Shown: positions 15,185 to 23,844, counted from the stretch's first letter. The stretch is DNA of 64,000 nt from Sphingomonas sp. HITSZ_GF (GCF_029543155.1 NZ_JARQXA010000005.1:186001-250000), one strand, 5' to 3'. The notes: generated by a model from the sequence alone, not told the origin. A program made the numbers and translations.

Positions 15185-15445
15185 TCATTCGATGATCCCG
15201 CAATTCTCGAGGATGTAGCTCTCGTAATAATAGACGTACCAGGGGTCCCACACATAGGCGGTGTGCGAGGCCTGGCGGGCATAGATGCGCGCCGCCGCCT
15301 CGCATACCGGATCGACCGGCCGGGGCGGCGCGGGGTGATCGTCCTCCATCATCACCGGCGCGGGCGGCGGTGCCGTGACGGCGAGCGCCGGTGCGGGCGA
15401 AGACAAGACCAGCGTCGCCGCAAGTACAGGAAGAGCAATTCTCAT
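15185..15445 (-). CDS. small secreted protein of unknown function
   Basis: An 86-aa protein with a signal peptide (RIALPVLAATLVLSS, cleavage near PALA-VTA). A Pro-rich linker follows, then a C-terminal domain with Cys, aromatic residues (VWDPWYVYYYESYILENC) and two cysteines that could form a disulfide. The ATG at 15445 has GGAGG eight bases upstream; an ATG two codons earlier would sit too close to it. I do not recognise the family. It is a single-gene unit with its own terminator. Confidence 0.65.
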   Translation of the reverse strand: MRIALPVLAATLVLSSPAPALAVTAPPPAPVMMEDDHPAPPRPVDPVCEAAARIYARQASHTAYVWDPWYVYYYESYILENCGIIE

Positions 15446-15571
15446 CGTCATTCCCTCCGCTACGAAATGTAGCGAAGCAATGCTGCGAACCGGCGACGAT
15501 TCGGTCCACCCGATCTGTGACGGATGTGGTGCTATCCGAAGCGTAGCGCCCTTCGCGCCTTTTCCAACCCT

Positions 15572-15597
15572 CGCCCCCGGCCTTGTTCCGGGGGCCA
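15572..15597. repeat. single REP-like palindrome, family B related
   Basis: GCCCCCGG and CCGGGGGC flank CCTTGTT, giving one palindromic unit like half of the pairs at 8807 and 38519. No partner arm is seen nearby. Confidence 0.6.
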
Positions 15598-15628
15598 CGA
15601 CTGGGTCTTTGGCAGGCGTCGATACGCC

Positions 15629-17011
15629 CTAGTCCCCCGCCTTCACGTCCTTGCCGAACATCACCGCCTTCAGGTTCATGAACTCGTGCATGCCCCAGGG
15701 GCCGAGCTCGCGGCCATGGCCGGAGAGCTTCACGCCGCCGAACGGCGCCTCGGGCGTCGAGGCGAGCAGCGCATTGACCGCGGTCATGCCCGACTGGATG
15801 TCGCGGGCGAAGCGCTCGATCTCGGCTTCGTCCTGCGTCCAGACCGAGGAACCGAGGCCATAGGGCACGTCATTGGCGAGCGCGATCGCCGCGTCGATGT
15901 CCTTCACCTTGTACACCGCGGCAACCGGCCCGAAGACCTCTTCCTTGGCGACATCGCTCTCGGGATCCATGTCGGTCAGCACGCCCGGCGTCATCCAGGC
16001 GCCGTCGCGCTCGATCTTCTCGGCACCGAAGCGCAGCGTCGCGCCTTCGGCCACGGCGCGCCCGACCTGCTCGATCACGGTGTCGCGCTGGGCGATGCTC
16101 GAAAGCGGGCCCATGCCCGTTTCCTTTTCCATCGGGTCGCCGATCTTGAGCGCCTTCATCCCCGCCTCGAACTTGTCGAGAAACGCGTCGTACACGTCCG
16201 CGTGCACGATCATCCGCTTGGCGCAGATGCAGCTCTGCCCGGCATTCTGGATGCGCGCCGTGACCGCGGTCTTCGCCGCCAGCTCGAGGTCGGCCGAGGG
16301 CATCACGATCAACGGATCGGAGCCGCCCAGCTCAAGCACCACCTTCTTGAGCGCGCGCCCGGCGGCCTGCGCCACCTGCGCGCCCGCGCCTTCGCTGCCG
16401 GTGAGCGTCACCGCCACCACGCGCTTGTCGGCGATGATCGCGGCGACCTTGTCGGACTTGATCGGCAGGTTCTGGAACAGCCCGTCGGGCGCGCCGGCCG
16501 CGCTCATCATCTGCTGGATCAGCGCCGCGCAGCCCTGCACGTTCGAGGCGTGCTTCAGCAGCCCGACATTGCCCGCCATGATCGTCGGCGCGAGGAAGCG
16601 GACCACCTGCCAATAGGGGAAGTTCCACGGCATCACCGCCAGCACCGGTCCCATCGGCAGCCAGCGCGCCACTGCATGGCCGCTCGCGGTCTCCACGCGG
16701 GTCGGCTCCAGATAGGACGGGCCCTTCGCCGCATAATGGCGGAAGCCGCTGATACACTTCTCCACCTCGGCGACGGCGGAGGCGAGCGTCTTGCCCATCT
16801 CGCGGGTCGCGGTCTCGGCGAGGTGCTGCTTGTTGGCTTCCCAGGCGTCGGCGATCCTGGTCAGCAGTTCGGTGCGCTTCTCCAGCGGCGAATCGCGCCA
16901 GGATCGGAACGCGGCATCCGCGACCGCCAGCGCCGTCTCGATCCCGTCCGCGTCGAGCTCGGGATAGGTCTCGACCGTCTCTCCGGTGGCGGGATTGATA
17001 CTGGTGAACAT
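15629..17011 (-). CDS. aldehyde dehydrogenase, succinate-semialdehyde type
   Basis: A 460-aa NAD(P)-dependent aldehyde dehydrogenase. The cofactor site region is MPWNFPYWQVVRFLAPTIMA, the general base lies in VLELGGSDPLIVM, and the catalytic cysteine is in NAGQSCICAKRM (about residue 262). EEVFGPVAAVYK and EAPFGGVKLSGHGRE are the family C-terminal motifs. The sequence most resembles succinate-semialdehyde dehydrogenases of the short (about 455-aa) GabD/YneI class. The chosen ATG at 17011 has GGAGA nine bases before it. There are no neighbouring GABA genes, so the aldehyde oxidised in vivo is uncertain. Confidence 0.87.
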   Translation of the reverse strand: MFTSINPATGETVETYPELDADGIETALAVADAAFRSWRDSPLEKRTELLTRIADAWEANKQHLAETATREMGKTLASAVAEVEKCISGFRHYAAKGPSYLEPTRVETASGHAVARWLPMGPVLAVMPWNFPYWQVVRFLAPTIMAGNVGLLKHASNVQGCAALIQQMMSAAGAPDGLFQNLPIKSDKVAAIIADKRVVAVTLTGSEGAGAQVAQAAGRALKKVVLELGGSDPLIVMPSADLELAAKTAVTARIQNAGQSCICAKRMIVHADVYDAFLDKFEAGMKALKIGDPMEKETGMGPLSSIAQRDTVIEQVGRAVAEGATLRFGAEKIERDGAWMTPGVLTDMDPESDVAKEEVFGPVAAVYKVKDIDAAIALANDVPYGLGSSVWTQDEAEIERFARDIQSGMTAVNALLASTPEAPFGGVKLSGHGRELGPWGMHEFMNLKAVMFGKDVKAGD

Positions 17012-17064
17012 GCGCGGGTCTCCTTCAACCGGGGTAACGCGCAATTGGGATGCCGGATGCCCGG

Positions 17065-17093
17065 TTGCAATCGCGCCCCGCCCCGGCGCATAG
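17065..17093 (+). promoter_or_regulatory. candidate xseB promoter
   Basis: TTGCAA (17065-17070) and GCATAG (17088-17093) are 17 bases apart, and the xseB ATG follows seven bases later. This would give a leaderless message; no Shine-Dalgarno is present. Confidence 0.35.
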
Positions 17094-17100
17094 CGAATAC

Positions 17101-17346
17101 ATGGCAGAAGAAGCGGACGTCACCGCGCTCTCGTTCGAGGAAGCGCTGAAGGAACTGGAGCGCATCGTCGCGCGGCTGGAGAGCGGCGAGGCGCAGCTCC
17201 AGGAAGCGATCGACCTGTACGAGCGCGGCGACCAGCTGCGCCGCCAGTGCGCCGCGCGGCTCGATGCCGCCCAGGCGCGCATCGAGGCGATCCGCACCGA
17301 TGCCGAGGGCCGCGCCGCCGGCACCGCTCCCTTCAACGCCGGCTGA
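17101..17346 (+). CDS. xseB: exodeoxyribonuclease VII small subunit
   Basis: An 81-aa two-helix protein with the XseB signature: LSFEEALKELERIVARLESGEAQ followed by LQEAIDLYERGDQLRRQC, the usual coiled hairpin. It binds several-fold to XseA to form the exonuclease that degrades single-stranded DNA into oligonucleotides. XseA is not in this window. The next gene, ispA, begins eight bases later, the usual alphaproteobacterial order. The ATG lacks a ribosome site; a TTGCAA promoter lies 35 bases upstream. Confidence 0.93.
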   Translation: MAEEADVTALSFEEALKELERIVARLESGEAQLQEAIDLYERGDQLRRQCAARLDAAQARIEAIRTDAEGRAAGTAPFNAG

Positions 17347-17354
17347 GCCGGGCC

Positions 17355-18254
17355 GTGGCGCACGCCTCCCTCGCGCTGCAGGCGGCGCTCAAGCAGGTCT
17401 CGGCGGAGATGGACCGCCAGTTCGACCTGCTGCTCGAGGTGCCGTCCGATCCGCGCGCCGGACTGTACCGGGCGATGCGCCATGCCGCGATCGGCGGCGG
17501 CAAGCGGCTGCGCCCACTGCTCGTCTCGGCCACCGCCCAGCTGTTCGGCGTCGACAGGACCTGCATCGCCCGCACCGCGCTCGCGCTCGAATGCATCCAT
17601 GTCTATTCGCTGATCCATGACGATCTGCCGGCGATGGACGATGACGACCTGCGCCGCGGCAAGCCGACGGTGCACAAGGCATTCGACGAGGCGACCGCGA
17701 TCCTGGCCGGCGACTGCCTGCACGCGCTCGCCTTCGAAGTGATCGCCGACGAGCGCACCCATCCCGATCCCTTTGTGCGCATCGAGCTTTCGGGCACGCT
17801 CGCGCTCGCCGCCGGGCCCGCCGGCATGGCAGGCGGCCAGATGATGGACCTGGAAGCCGAGAAGTCGAGCTTCGACCTCGCCACCGTCACCCGGCTCCAG
17901 GCGATGAAGACCGGCGCGCTGATCAGCTGCGCGGTCGAGAGCGGCGCGATCCTCGGCCGCGTGCCTGTCGAAGGGCGCACCGGGCTGCGTGGCTATGCCC
18001 GCGACGTCGGCCTCGCCTTCCAGATCGCCGACGACATCCTCGATGCCGAGGGCGACGAGGCGCTGGTCGGCAAGAAGCTCCACAAGGATGGCGAGGCGGG
18101 CAAGGAGACTTTCCTCTCGCTGCTCGGCCTCGATCGCGCCCGCGAGCAGGCGCGCATGCTCGTCGATCAGGCGATCACCCACCTCAAGCCCTATGGCGCC
18201 GAGGCCGATCTGCTGCGCGACATCGCCCGCTACACGCTCGAGCGGGATCGCTGA
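17355..18254 (+). CDS. ispA: farnesyl diphosphate synthase / polyprenyl synthetase
   Basis: A 299-aa class I trans-prenyltransferase that condenses IPP with DMAPP and GPP. GGGKRLRPLLV (about residue 45), the first aspartate-rich motif DDLPAMDDDDLRRG, then FDEATAILAGDCL, and the second motif QIADDILDAEGD are all intact. Length fits IspA rather than long-chain synthases. The start is GTG at 17355, eight bases after the xseB stop. In many alphaproteobacteria dxs follows; here it does not, and a repeat-filled gap of about 450 bases follows instead. Product supplies ubiquinone, undecaprenyl phosphate and carotenoids. Confidence 0.93.
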   Translation: MAHASLALQAALKQVSAEMDRQFDLLLEVPSDPRAGLYRAMRHAAIGGGKRLRPLLVSATAQLFGVDRTCIARTALALECIHVYSLIHDDLPAMDDDDLRRGKPTVHKAFDEATAILAGDCLHALAFEVIADERTHPDPFVRIELSGTLALAAGPAGMAGGQMMDLEAEKSSFDLATVTRLQAMKTGALISCAVESGAILGRVPVEGRTGLRGYARDVGLAFQIADDILDAEGDEALVGKKLHKDGEAGKETFLSLLGLDRAREQARMLVDQAITHLKPYGAEADLLRDIARYTLERDR

Positions 18255-18263
18255 GCCTCCATT

Positions 18264-18294
18264 GTCACCCCGGCTTTGAGCCCGGGCAGGTGAC
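18264..18294. repeat. single degenerate REP-like palindrome
   Basis: GTCACCCCGGC, a TTTGAG loop, then CCCGGG and a terminal GTGAC form one imperfect palindrome just after ispA, related to family B. Confidence 0.5.
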
Positions 18295-18313
18295 GAATCT
18301 GCGCCCCTAACCT

Positions 18314-18392
18314 GTTCCCCGGCGAAAGCCGGGGCCCAGGGTTTCTATGCCGCGTCGCCTGTGACCCTGGGCCCCGGCTTTCGCCGGGGAAC
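18314..18392. repeat. REP-like pair, family A'
   Basis: The left arm GTTCCCCGGCGAAAGCCGGG continues to GCCCAGGGT; the right arm is its complement, 18364-18392. Each arm is itself a palindrome with a GAAA/TTTC loop. Nearly the same pair occurs at 46756-46838. Confidence 0.88.
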
Positions 18393-18707
18393 TGAAGTGT
18401 GCAATTGCAATGTAGGATTTCGCCTGCTTGGCTCCCGCGACCGGCGCCTGCCCGGCCGCTCTTTCAATTTGTTGGAAATGTAGGTTCACGCCCGCGCAAG
18501 GATGTTGCGAGATGCGCGGCGTTTCCGGGAAAATAGCGAACATAAGCGCCTCGAAAACCAGCCCTTGGCGTGTACTTCGTGTTCTTTGGCGAGTCGGCGC
18601 GGCACGGGCCGTAGGAAACGCCCGCCCTTGACTCGGCTTCGCACGCGCAGCACGCCCCCGCCGACCGCTGACTTAATCTTGCCGTCATCCCGGGGGAGGA
18701 AGGCACC

Positions 18708-19217
18708 ATGACTACGCGCACCGGCGTCTATCCCGGCACCTTCGATCCGATCACGCTCGGCCATATGGACATCATCCGCCGCGGCGCGAAGCTCGTCGAC
18801 CGGCTGGTGATCGGCGTGACCACCAATCCATCCAAGAACCCGATGTTCACCGTCGAGGAACGCATGGAGATGGTGAAGCGCGAAGTCGCGGGGATCGAAG
18901 GCGAGATCCATGTCGTCAGCTTCGATTCGCTGCTGATGGACTTTGCCGAGCGCGAAGGCGCCAGCATGATCGTCCGCGGCCTGCGCGCCGTGGCCGATTT
19001 CGAGTACGAGTATCAGATGGCGGGTATGAACCAGCAGCTGAACGACCGGATCGAGACGGTCTTCCTGATGGCCGATGTCTCGCTCCAGCCGATCGCCAGC
19101 CGCCTGGTGAAGGAAATCGCGCTCTATGGCGGCGCGATCCGCAAGTTCGTCTCTCCCAAGGTCGAAGCCGAAGTGGCGGCGCGCATTGCCGTCATCGGTC
19201 GCAAAGGGAGTGGTTGA
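18708..19217 (+). CDS. coaD: phosphopantetheine adenylyltransferase
   Basis: A 169-aa nucleotidyltransferase catalysing the fourth step of coenzyme A synthesis, adenylating 4'-phosphopantetheine. GVYPGTFDPITLGH holds the TxGH nucleotide-binding motif (residues 16-19), VRGLRAVADFEYEYQMAGMN the substrate loop, and the family ending IALYGGAIRKFVSPKVE is present. Length is standard. A GGGGGAGGA ribosome site precedes the ATG. It heads the run coaD-cyclophilin-queA seen in many alphaproteobacteria. Confidence 0.96.
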   Translation: MTTRTGVYPGTFDPITLGHMDIIRRGAKLVDRLVIGVTTNPSKNPMFTVEERMEMVKREVAGIEGEIHVVSFDSLLMDFAEREGASMIVRGLRAVADFEYEYQMAGMNQQLNDRIETVFLMADVSLQPIASRLVKEIALYGGAIRKFVSPKVEAEVAARIAVIGRKGSG

Positions 19218-19274
19218 GCCCGTCCGATTGGTCTAGAGCCGCGGATCGAGGGTGTATTCCGAGTGGGGAAATTG

Positions 19275-20015
19275 ATGCGTTTGTTTGCCGCACTGGCCGC
19301 TTCGGCCCTGATGATGATTGCCACGCCTGCCCTTGCCCAGGGTGGCGGCAAGCCTCCGAAGCAGACCGCCGAGCCGCTCAAGGGCGTCGGCGCCGAGGAT
19401 GTGAACAGCATCTATCCCGCCGTCGTGCCTGCCGATCCGGCCGAGACCTGGGTGCTCGACCTGTCGACCGGCGGCCGCGTGCTGATCCGCCTGCGCCCCG
19501 ATGCCGCGCCCAAGATGGTCGAGCGCATCAAGATCCTCACCCGCCGCCATTTCTATGACGGCCTGATCTTCCACCGCGTGGTCGACGATCCCTATTACAT
19601 GGCGCAGGGCGGCGATCCCAAGGGCGACGGCACCGGCGATTCGGACCTGCCCAACGTGCCGGCCGAGTTCAACAACCTGCCCCACGTGCGCGGCACTGTC
19701 GCCGCCGCCCGCCGCGGCGCGCCGGACAATGCGACGCCCGAGCAGAAGGCCGATGCTGAGAACAGCGCGAACAGCCAGTTCTACATCATGATGTCGCCCA
19801 AGCTCGCCTTCGACCACGACTATACCGTGTTCGGCCGCGTCGTCGGCGGCATGGAATGGGTCGACAAGATCCAGCGCGGCGAGCCGCCGGCGAACCCGAC
19901 CAAGATCGTCCACGCCTATATCCTGTCGGACAACCCGCCGCCTTATTCGAACCTGCCGGCCGATGCGCCCAAGGCGCTGCCCCCGGGCGAAACCAAGGCG
20001 ACGCTGCCGCAATAA
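19275..20015 (+). CDS. periplasmic peptidyl-prolyl cis-trans isomerase (cyclophilin)
   Basis: A 246-aa cyclophilin with a signal peptide ([20 protein letters not shown]). The domain shows [20 protein letters not shown] with the catalytic Arg, then [17 protein letters not shown] and [15 protein letters not shown]. An extra Pro/Asp-rich N-terminal segment and a Pro-rich tail are typical of the alphaproteobacterial periplasmic form. It speeds proline isomerisation in exported proteins. The ATG follows GTGGGG. It sits between coaD and queA, a conserved neighbourhood without known functional link. Confidence 0.92.
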   Translation: MRLFAALAASALMMIATPALAQGGGKPPKQTAEPLKGVGAEDVNSIYPAVVPADPAETWVLDLSTGGRVLIRLRPDAAPKMVERIKILTRRHFYDGLIFHRVVDDPYYMAQGGDPKGDGTGDSDLPNVPAEFNNLPHVRGTVAAARRGAPDNATPEQKADAENSANSQFYIMMSPKLAFDHDYTVFGRVVGGMEWVDKIQRGEPPANPTKIVHAYILSDNPPPYSNLPADAPKALPPGETKATLPQ

Positions 20016-20041
20016 GCCGGCGCCAGCCCCGAAGTGCAGTC

Positions 20042-21079
20042 GTGAACGTAGATCTTTTCGATTTCGAGCTTCCGAACGACCGGATCGCGCTGCGCCCCGC
20101 CGCGCCGCGCGATTCGGCGCGCCTGCTGGTGCTCGACGGCGCCGCGACGCGCGACCTGCACGTAACCGACCTGCCCGGCCAGCTGCGTGCCGGCGATTGC
20201 CTGGTGTTCAACGACACCCGCGTGATCCCCGCCCAGCTCGAGGGGACGCGGGGTGAGGCAAAGATCGGCGCGACGCTCCACAAGCGCGAGGGGCCGCGCC
20301 GCTGGCGCGCCTTCATCCGCAACGCCAAGCGGCTGCGCGACGGCGACACGATCGATTTCGGCCAGGGCGTCTCGGCGCTTGCAAGCGACCGCGCCGAGGA
20401 CGGCAGCTTCGCGCTCGACTTCCAGGGCGACGAGCCGGTCGAGCTGCTGCTCGAGCGCTGCGGCCATATGCCGTTGCCGCCCTATATCGCCTCGAAGCGC
20501 CCGACCGACGAACGCGACGCCGACGACTATCAGACGATGTTCGCCAACGAGCCGGGCGCCGTCGCCGCGCCCACCGCCGCGCTGCACTTCACGCCCGGGC
20601 TGCTCGCCGCGCTCGATGCGGCGGGCGTGGGACACACCACCCTCACCCTCCATGTCGGCGCGGGCACCTTCCTGCCGGTCAAGGCCGAGGACACCGCCGA
20701 CCACAAGATGCACGCCGAATGGGGCCGCATCGACCAGGCCACCGCCGACCGGCTCAACGCGGTGCGCGTCGCCGGCGGCCGGGTGATCGCCGTCGGCACC
20801 ACCAGCCTGCGCCTGATCGAAAGCGCCGCGGGCGACGACAACATCATCCGCCCCTTCGAAGGCGATACCGCGATCTTCATCACCCCGGGCTACCGCTTCA
20901 AGGGGATCGACGGGCTGGTGACCAACTTCCACCTGCCGCGCTCGACGCTGTTCATGCTGGTTTCTGCCCTGATCGGCCTCGACCGGATGCAAGCGGCCTA
21001 TGCGCATGCGATCGCCGACCGGTACCGCTTCTATTCCTACGGCGACGCTTCGCTGCTGCTGCCGCAAAGGTCTGGCTAG
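20042..21079 (+). CDS. queA: tRNA preQ1(34) S-adenosylmethionine ribosyltransferase-isomerase
   Basis: A 345-aa QueA, which transfers the ribosyl part of SAM to preQ1 in tRNA to give epoxyqueuosine. [15 protein letters not shown] opens the family, followed by [53 protein letters not shown] and [20 protein letters not shown]; the tail is [16 protein letters not shown]. The start is GTG, 26 bases after the cyclophilin stop. In many relatives tgt follows directly; here tgt is 6.4 kb away and a diverged copy of this gene's last 95 bases occurs at 22502, marking an insertion after queA. Confidence 0.96.
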   Translation: MNVDLFDFELPNDRIALRPAAPRDSARLLVLDGAATRDLHVTDLPGQLRAGDCLVFNDTRVIPAQLEGTRGEAKIGATLHKREGPRRWRAFIRNAKRLRDGDTIDFGQGVSALASDRAEDGSFALDFQGDEPVELLLERCGHMPLPPYIASKRPTDERDADDYQTMFANEPGAVAAPTAALHFTPGLLAALDAAGVGHTTLTLHVGAGTFLPVKAEDTADHKMHAEWGRIDQATADRLNAVRVAGGRVIAVGTTSLRLIESAAGDDNIIRPFEGDTAIFITPGYRFKGIDGLVTNFHLPRSTLFMLVSALIGLDRMQAAYAHAIADRYRFYSYGDASLLLPQRSG

Positions 21080-21201
21080 GCTTTCGGCGGGTCGCCGCAC
21101 ACCCAAATGCTGCGGCCGCCATGGCGGTCTCGGGCCCATCCGCCCCATCGCCGGGCCGGTGGACATCGTCAGCTGAGATATCTACATTTCCGATGAAATT
21201 C

Positions 21202-21223
21202 GTAAGTTAGCTGGGAAACTTAC
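21202..21223. promoter_or_regulatory. inverted repeat GTAAGTT/AACTTAC
   Basis: A perfect 7-bp inverted repeat with an 8-base spacer lies in a locally AT-rich stretch about 75 bases before the frameshifted secreted-protein gene. It could be an operator; no terminator U-tract follows. Confidence 0.35.
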
Positions 21224-21299
21224 ATTGAATTGGGGCGAGACGCGTTCGAACCGAGGGTTCGACGGCAGGGGTCCGAGCGCGCTGAAAAAGGGGGAAGAC

Positions 21300-21806
21300 A
21301 TGGCCAGGCGGGGTATGATTGCGGCGGTTACCATGGCCGCGGCGTGGGGCAGTGCCGCACTGCTACAGCCAGCTCACGCGCAAACGCAGACGAAAGCGGG
21401 CGCCAAGACCTTCCTGCAAATGACCTTGGCGGGAATGCGCTTCAATCGGAACGCCAGCAATTTTCATGACAAGCACGTCGAAGCACTGGCCTATATCGAC
21501 AAATGGACCGGCCGCCTGAACCAAGTTATTCAGAATCCCAACGAATGCGTTATTTCGTTCAACTATACGCGCGATTCGTTCAGCCATAGGGAATTCGAAT
21601 ACTATAATCGCAATACGCGCCAGAACGTCTATTCGGATTGGGGCCATTACAGCGCGCAGAGCATGACGGTGAACCTCGACTTCACCAAGATAAACAATGT
21701 CGCGCAGGACGGCATGCGCGTGCATTACAGCACGCAGGGTCTCCCTATCGACGCGCGATCTTTTTCAACAACGCGGACATGGCCGCGCGCGTCGGCTATG
21801 CGATGA
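21300..21806 (+). CDS. secreted protein of unknown function, C-terminus frameshifted
   Basis: As read, this is a 168-aa protein with a signal peptide (MIAAVTMAAAWGSAALL, cleavage near AHA-QT). The mature domain is rich in Asn, Tyr and Phe, unlike its neighbours, with less GC-biased codons. After residue 153 the frame turns Ser/Arg/Thr-rich. The overlapping frame instead gives IFFNNADMAARVGYAMNFLM and stops at 21853, three bases before the next gene. Restoring one base in the GCGCG run near 21755-21760 joins the two, so the intact protein should be about 184 aa. GGGGGAAG precedes the ATG. No family recognised. Confidence 0.6.
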   Translation: MARRGMIAAVTMAAAWGSAALLQPAHAQTQTKAGAKTFLQMTLAGMRFNRNASNFHDKHVEALAYIDKWTGRLNQVIQNPNECVISFNYTRDSFSHREFEYYNRNTRQNVYSDWGHYSAQSMTVNLDFTKINNVAQDGMRVHYSTQGLPIDARSFSTTRTWPRASAMR

Positions 21807-21855
21807 ACTTTCTGATGGAGAAATGCAGCCCGCTGAACGCGACCGGGTTCTGACC

Positions 21856-22482
21856 GTGCATGTTCAACTGCGCATAGGCGCCTTGGCCATCGCCGCAGCC
21901 GGTTGCGCACTGGCGGCGCAGGATATCATCATCGGCGCCGGCCCATCTTCACGCTCCTCGACAAACTCCACGCCGCCGGCCGAGACGGAGAAGGCACGCC
22001 AGCATCGCCTGGCGGTGGACGCCGAAGTGCGGCGGCTGGGGGAGCATCGACGCCCTGAAGCCGAACGCATCGTGGAGATGCGCGAACGCGCCGCCGCGGC
22101 ACGCCAGCCTGTCACACCCGCGTCGAAGGCGACACCGGCACCGTCTCCCACAGCCTCGGCGAAGGCCGATCCGAACCGGGCGAGTTGCATCATCGCGCCG
22201 ACCAAGCCCTATGGCGGCATTCCGCAATGCCCAGCCTATGTGCCCCGGCCAAACCTGCCGAAAACCACCCCGCCCAAGGGCTATTGGGACCGAAACCAGT
22301 TCATCACGGTTACGAATGCCGCAGACGCCAAACCGGAATATGACCGCCTGTACGGCACTTGCCGCGGCACGGCCCAATTTCTGCATTCGGCCTGCTATCC
22401 GGACGGTCAGGGCCGTTACAGTTGCCAGGCCGTGGTTCGTTGCAAACTTGCGGACGGTACCGCAAAGGCCAGGGCGCAATAG
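21856..22482 (+). CDS. secreted Cys-containing protein of unknown function
   Basis: A 208-aa protein beginning with GTG two bases after the repaired stop of the preceding gene, so the two form a tight unit. The N-terminus (LRIGALAIAAAGCALAAQ) is a signal peptide with a possible but non-canonical lipobox. A Pro/Ser/Thr/Ala linker follows to about residue 108. The C-terminal 95 residues contain seven cysteines (CIIAP, QCPAYVP, GTCRG, SACYPDG, SCQAVVRC) suggesting a disulfide-bonded domain. I do not recognise the family. Together with the upstream gene it lies between queA and a copy of the queA tail, so it is probably acquired. Confidence 0.6.
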   Translation: MHVQLRIGALAIAAAGCALAAQDIIIGAGPSSRSSTNSTPPAETEKARQHRLAVDAEVRRLGEHRRPEAERIVEMRERAAAARQPVTPASKATPAPSPTASAKADPNRASCIIAPTKPYGGIPQCPAYVPRPNLPKTTPPKGYWDRNQFITVTNAADAKPEYDRLYGTCRGTAQFLHSACYPDGQGRYSCQAVVRCKLADGTAKARAQ

Positions 22483-22501
22483 GCTCGGAACGAAGACCGC
22501 T

Positions 22502-22600
22502 CTGATGGAGCTGGAGCGGATGCACGCGGCCCATTCGCATGCGATCGCCGACCGGCGCCCCTTCTATCCCTACGGCGACGCTTCGCTGTTGCTGCCCTGA
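22502..22600 (+). pseudogene. diverged copy of the queA 3' end
   Basis: These 95-odd bases align without gaps to queA 20969-21065 at roughly 85 percent identity, including an exact run of about 20 bases (GCATGCGATCGCCGACCGG). The reading frame is kept: ERMHAAHSHAIADRRPFYPY then GDASLLLP and TGA, against [20 protein letters not shown] and GDASLLLPQ in the intact gene. It has no queA body in front and overlaps, in antisense, the C-terminal codons of the BASS symporter. It is most simply the far boundary of an insertion after queA. Confidence 0.8.
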
Positions 22601-23574
22601 TCGGCCGCGTCCTCGGGCAGATAGCCCAGCCGCCGCGCCAGCACCGCGCAGACGATCAGCTGGAGCTGGTGGAACAGCATGATCGGCAGCAGCACCACGC
22701 CGACCTGCGCGGCGGGGAACAGCACCCCGGCCATCGGCACACCCGATGCCAGGCTCTTCTTCGAGCCGCAGAACAGCAACACCACCGCATCTTCGCGCGG
22801 CAGCCGCAGCGCTCGCGCCGCGAACCATGTCGCCGCCAGCACGATCGCGAGCATCACTGCGCACACCAGGAACAGGATCGCCAGGTCGAGCCCCGATACC
22901 TTGCTCCACAAGCCCTCGACCACCGCCGCGCCGAAAGCCGTATAGACCACGAGCAGGATCGATCCGCGATCGACCAGGGTGACCAGCTTCTTGTGGCGGC
23001 CCACCCAGCTGCCGATCCAGGGCCGCAGCAGATGCCCGGCGACGAAGGGGACGAGCAGCTGCATCACGATCTTCTCGACTGCCGAGAGCGACACCCCGCC
23101 CATCCCGTGGCTGCCCTGCATCAGCAGCGCGACCAGCGCCGGGGTGAGCACGATGCCGATCAGATTGGAGAAGGACGCGCTGCACACCGCCGCCGCGACA
23201 TTGCCACGTGCCATAGCCGTGAAGGCGATCGACGACTGTACGGTGGAGGGCAGCAGCGCGAGGAACAGCACGCCCATCGCGATCCCGGGGGCGAGCAGCG
23301 GCAATTGCGCGAAGCCAAGCCCGAGCAGCGGGAACAGCAGATAGGTCGACGCGAACACCGCCAGGTGCAACCGCCAGTTGCGCATGCCCGCCACGATCGC
23401 GTCGCGCGAGAGCTTGGCGCCGTGGAGGAAGAACAGCAGCACGATGCCCGCATCCGCCGCCATGTCGAACACCGGCACCAGCGCGCCGCGCGGCGGCAGC
23501 AGCGATGCGAGCAGGACGGTGCCGACCAGGGTGAGGATGAACGGCTCGAAGATGCTCAGGATACGGCGGATCAC
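22570..23574 (-). CDS. bile acid:sodium symporter family (BASS/YfeH-like) transporter
   Basis: A 334-aa inner-membrane protein with about ten hydrophobic helices. FFLHGAKLSRDAIVAGMRNW, LALLPSTVQSSIAFTAMARG, ASFSNLIGIVLTPALVALL and CGSKKSLASGVPMAGVLF are the conserved crossover segments of the YfeH/SLC10A7 branch. Substrate is unknown; the family imports anions with sodium. The last residues (DQGSNSEASP) are encoded by the complement of the queA-tail copy, so the original C-terminus probably ended near PEDAA. It is transcribed against the preceding genes and has no visible partner. Confidence 0.86.
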   Translation of the reverse strand: MIRRILSIFEPFILTLVGTVLLASLLPPRGALVPVFDMAADAGIVLLFFLHGAKLSRDAIVAGMRNWRLHLAVFASTYLLFPLLGLGFAQLPLLAPGIAMGVLFLALLPSTVQSSIAFTAMARGNVAAAVCSASFSNLIGIVLTPALVALLMQGSHGMGGVSLSAVEKIVMQLLVPFVAGHLLRPWIGSWVGRHKKLVTLVDRGSILLVVYTAFGAAVVEGLWSKVSGLDLAILFLVCAVMLAIVLAATWFAARALRLPREDAVVLLFCGSKKSLASGVPMAGVLFPAAQVGVVLLPIMLFHQLQLIVCAVLARRLGYLPEDAADQGSNSEASP

Positions 23575-23844
23575 GCGATGCTCCGTGCGCGGCGCGGAAA
23601 TCGCGCGGAAGGACTGTCACGGCCTGGCCGCCACGCCTTCCCTATAGCGGGAAGCGTCGCCGGATTGGCAAAGGATTCCTCGTCTCGCCGAAAGCGTGGC
23701 GGCATGCCGCTCCTATGCTAGCGGTTTCGCCGCCGCCGCCATTCGCCGCGCCTGGCGGGCGGCCCGCCCCACCTTCGCCACAGATTGCGGCTTGGTGCGC
23801 CGCGCGGCTACGGTGATTTTCGCCGCGATTCGGGAAGGTATCTC
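23575..23844. other. 270-bp intergenic gap
   Basis: It lies between the divergent BASS symporter and EF-hand genes. I see no gene or clear repeat; it must contain both promoters, but none stands out. Confidence 0.4.

Larger units (their letters stand above)
18255..18707. other. 453-bp intergenic region, repeats then no recognisable gene
   Basis: The first 140 bases hold a single palindrome and a REP pair (listed separately). From 18393 to 18690 I see no gene, tRNA or clear terminator. TTGACT at about 18630 and TTAATC before the coaD ribosome site are possible promoter pieces only. Confidence 0.5.

Noticed and set aside
18393..18707. A gene or RNA in the coaD upstream gap
   Set aside because: Short frames there have no ribosome site or sensible composition, and no stable RNA fold stood out.
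21235..21290. tRNA-like T-loop sequences (GTTCGAACC, GGTTCGACG)
   Set aside because: No acceptor stem, D-arm or anticodon arm could be laid out around them.
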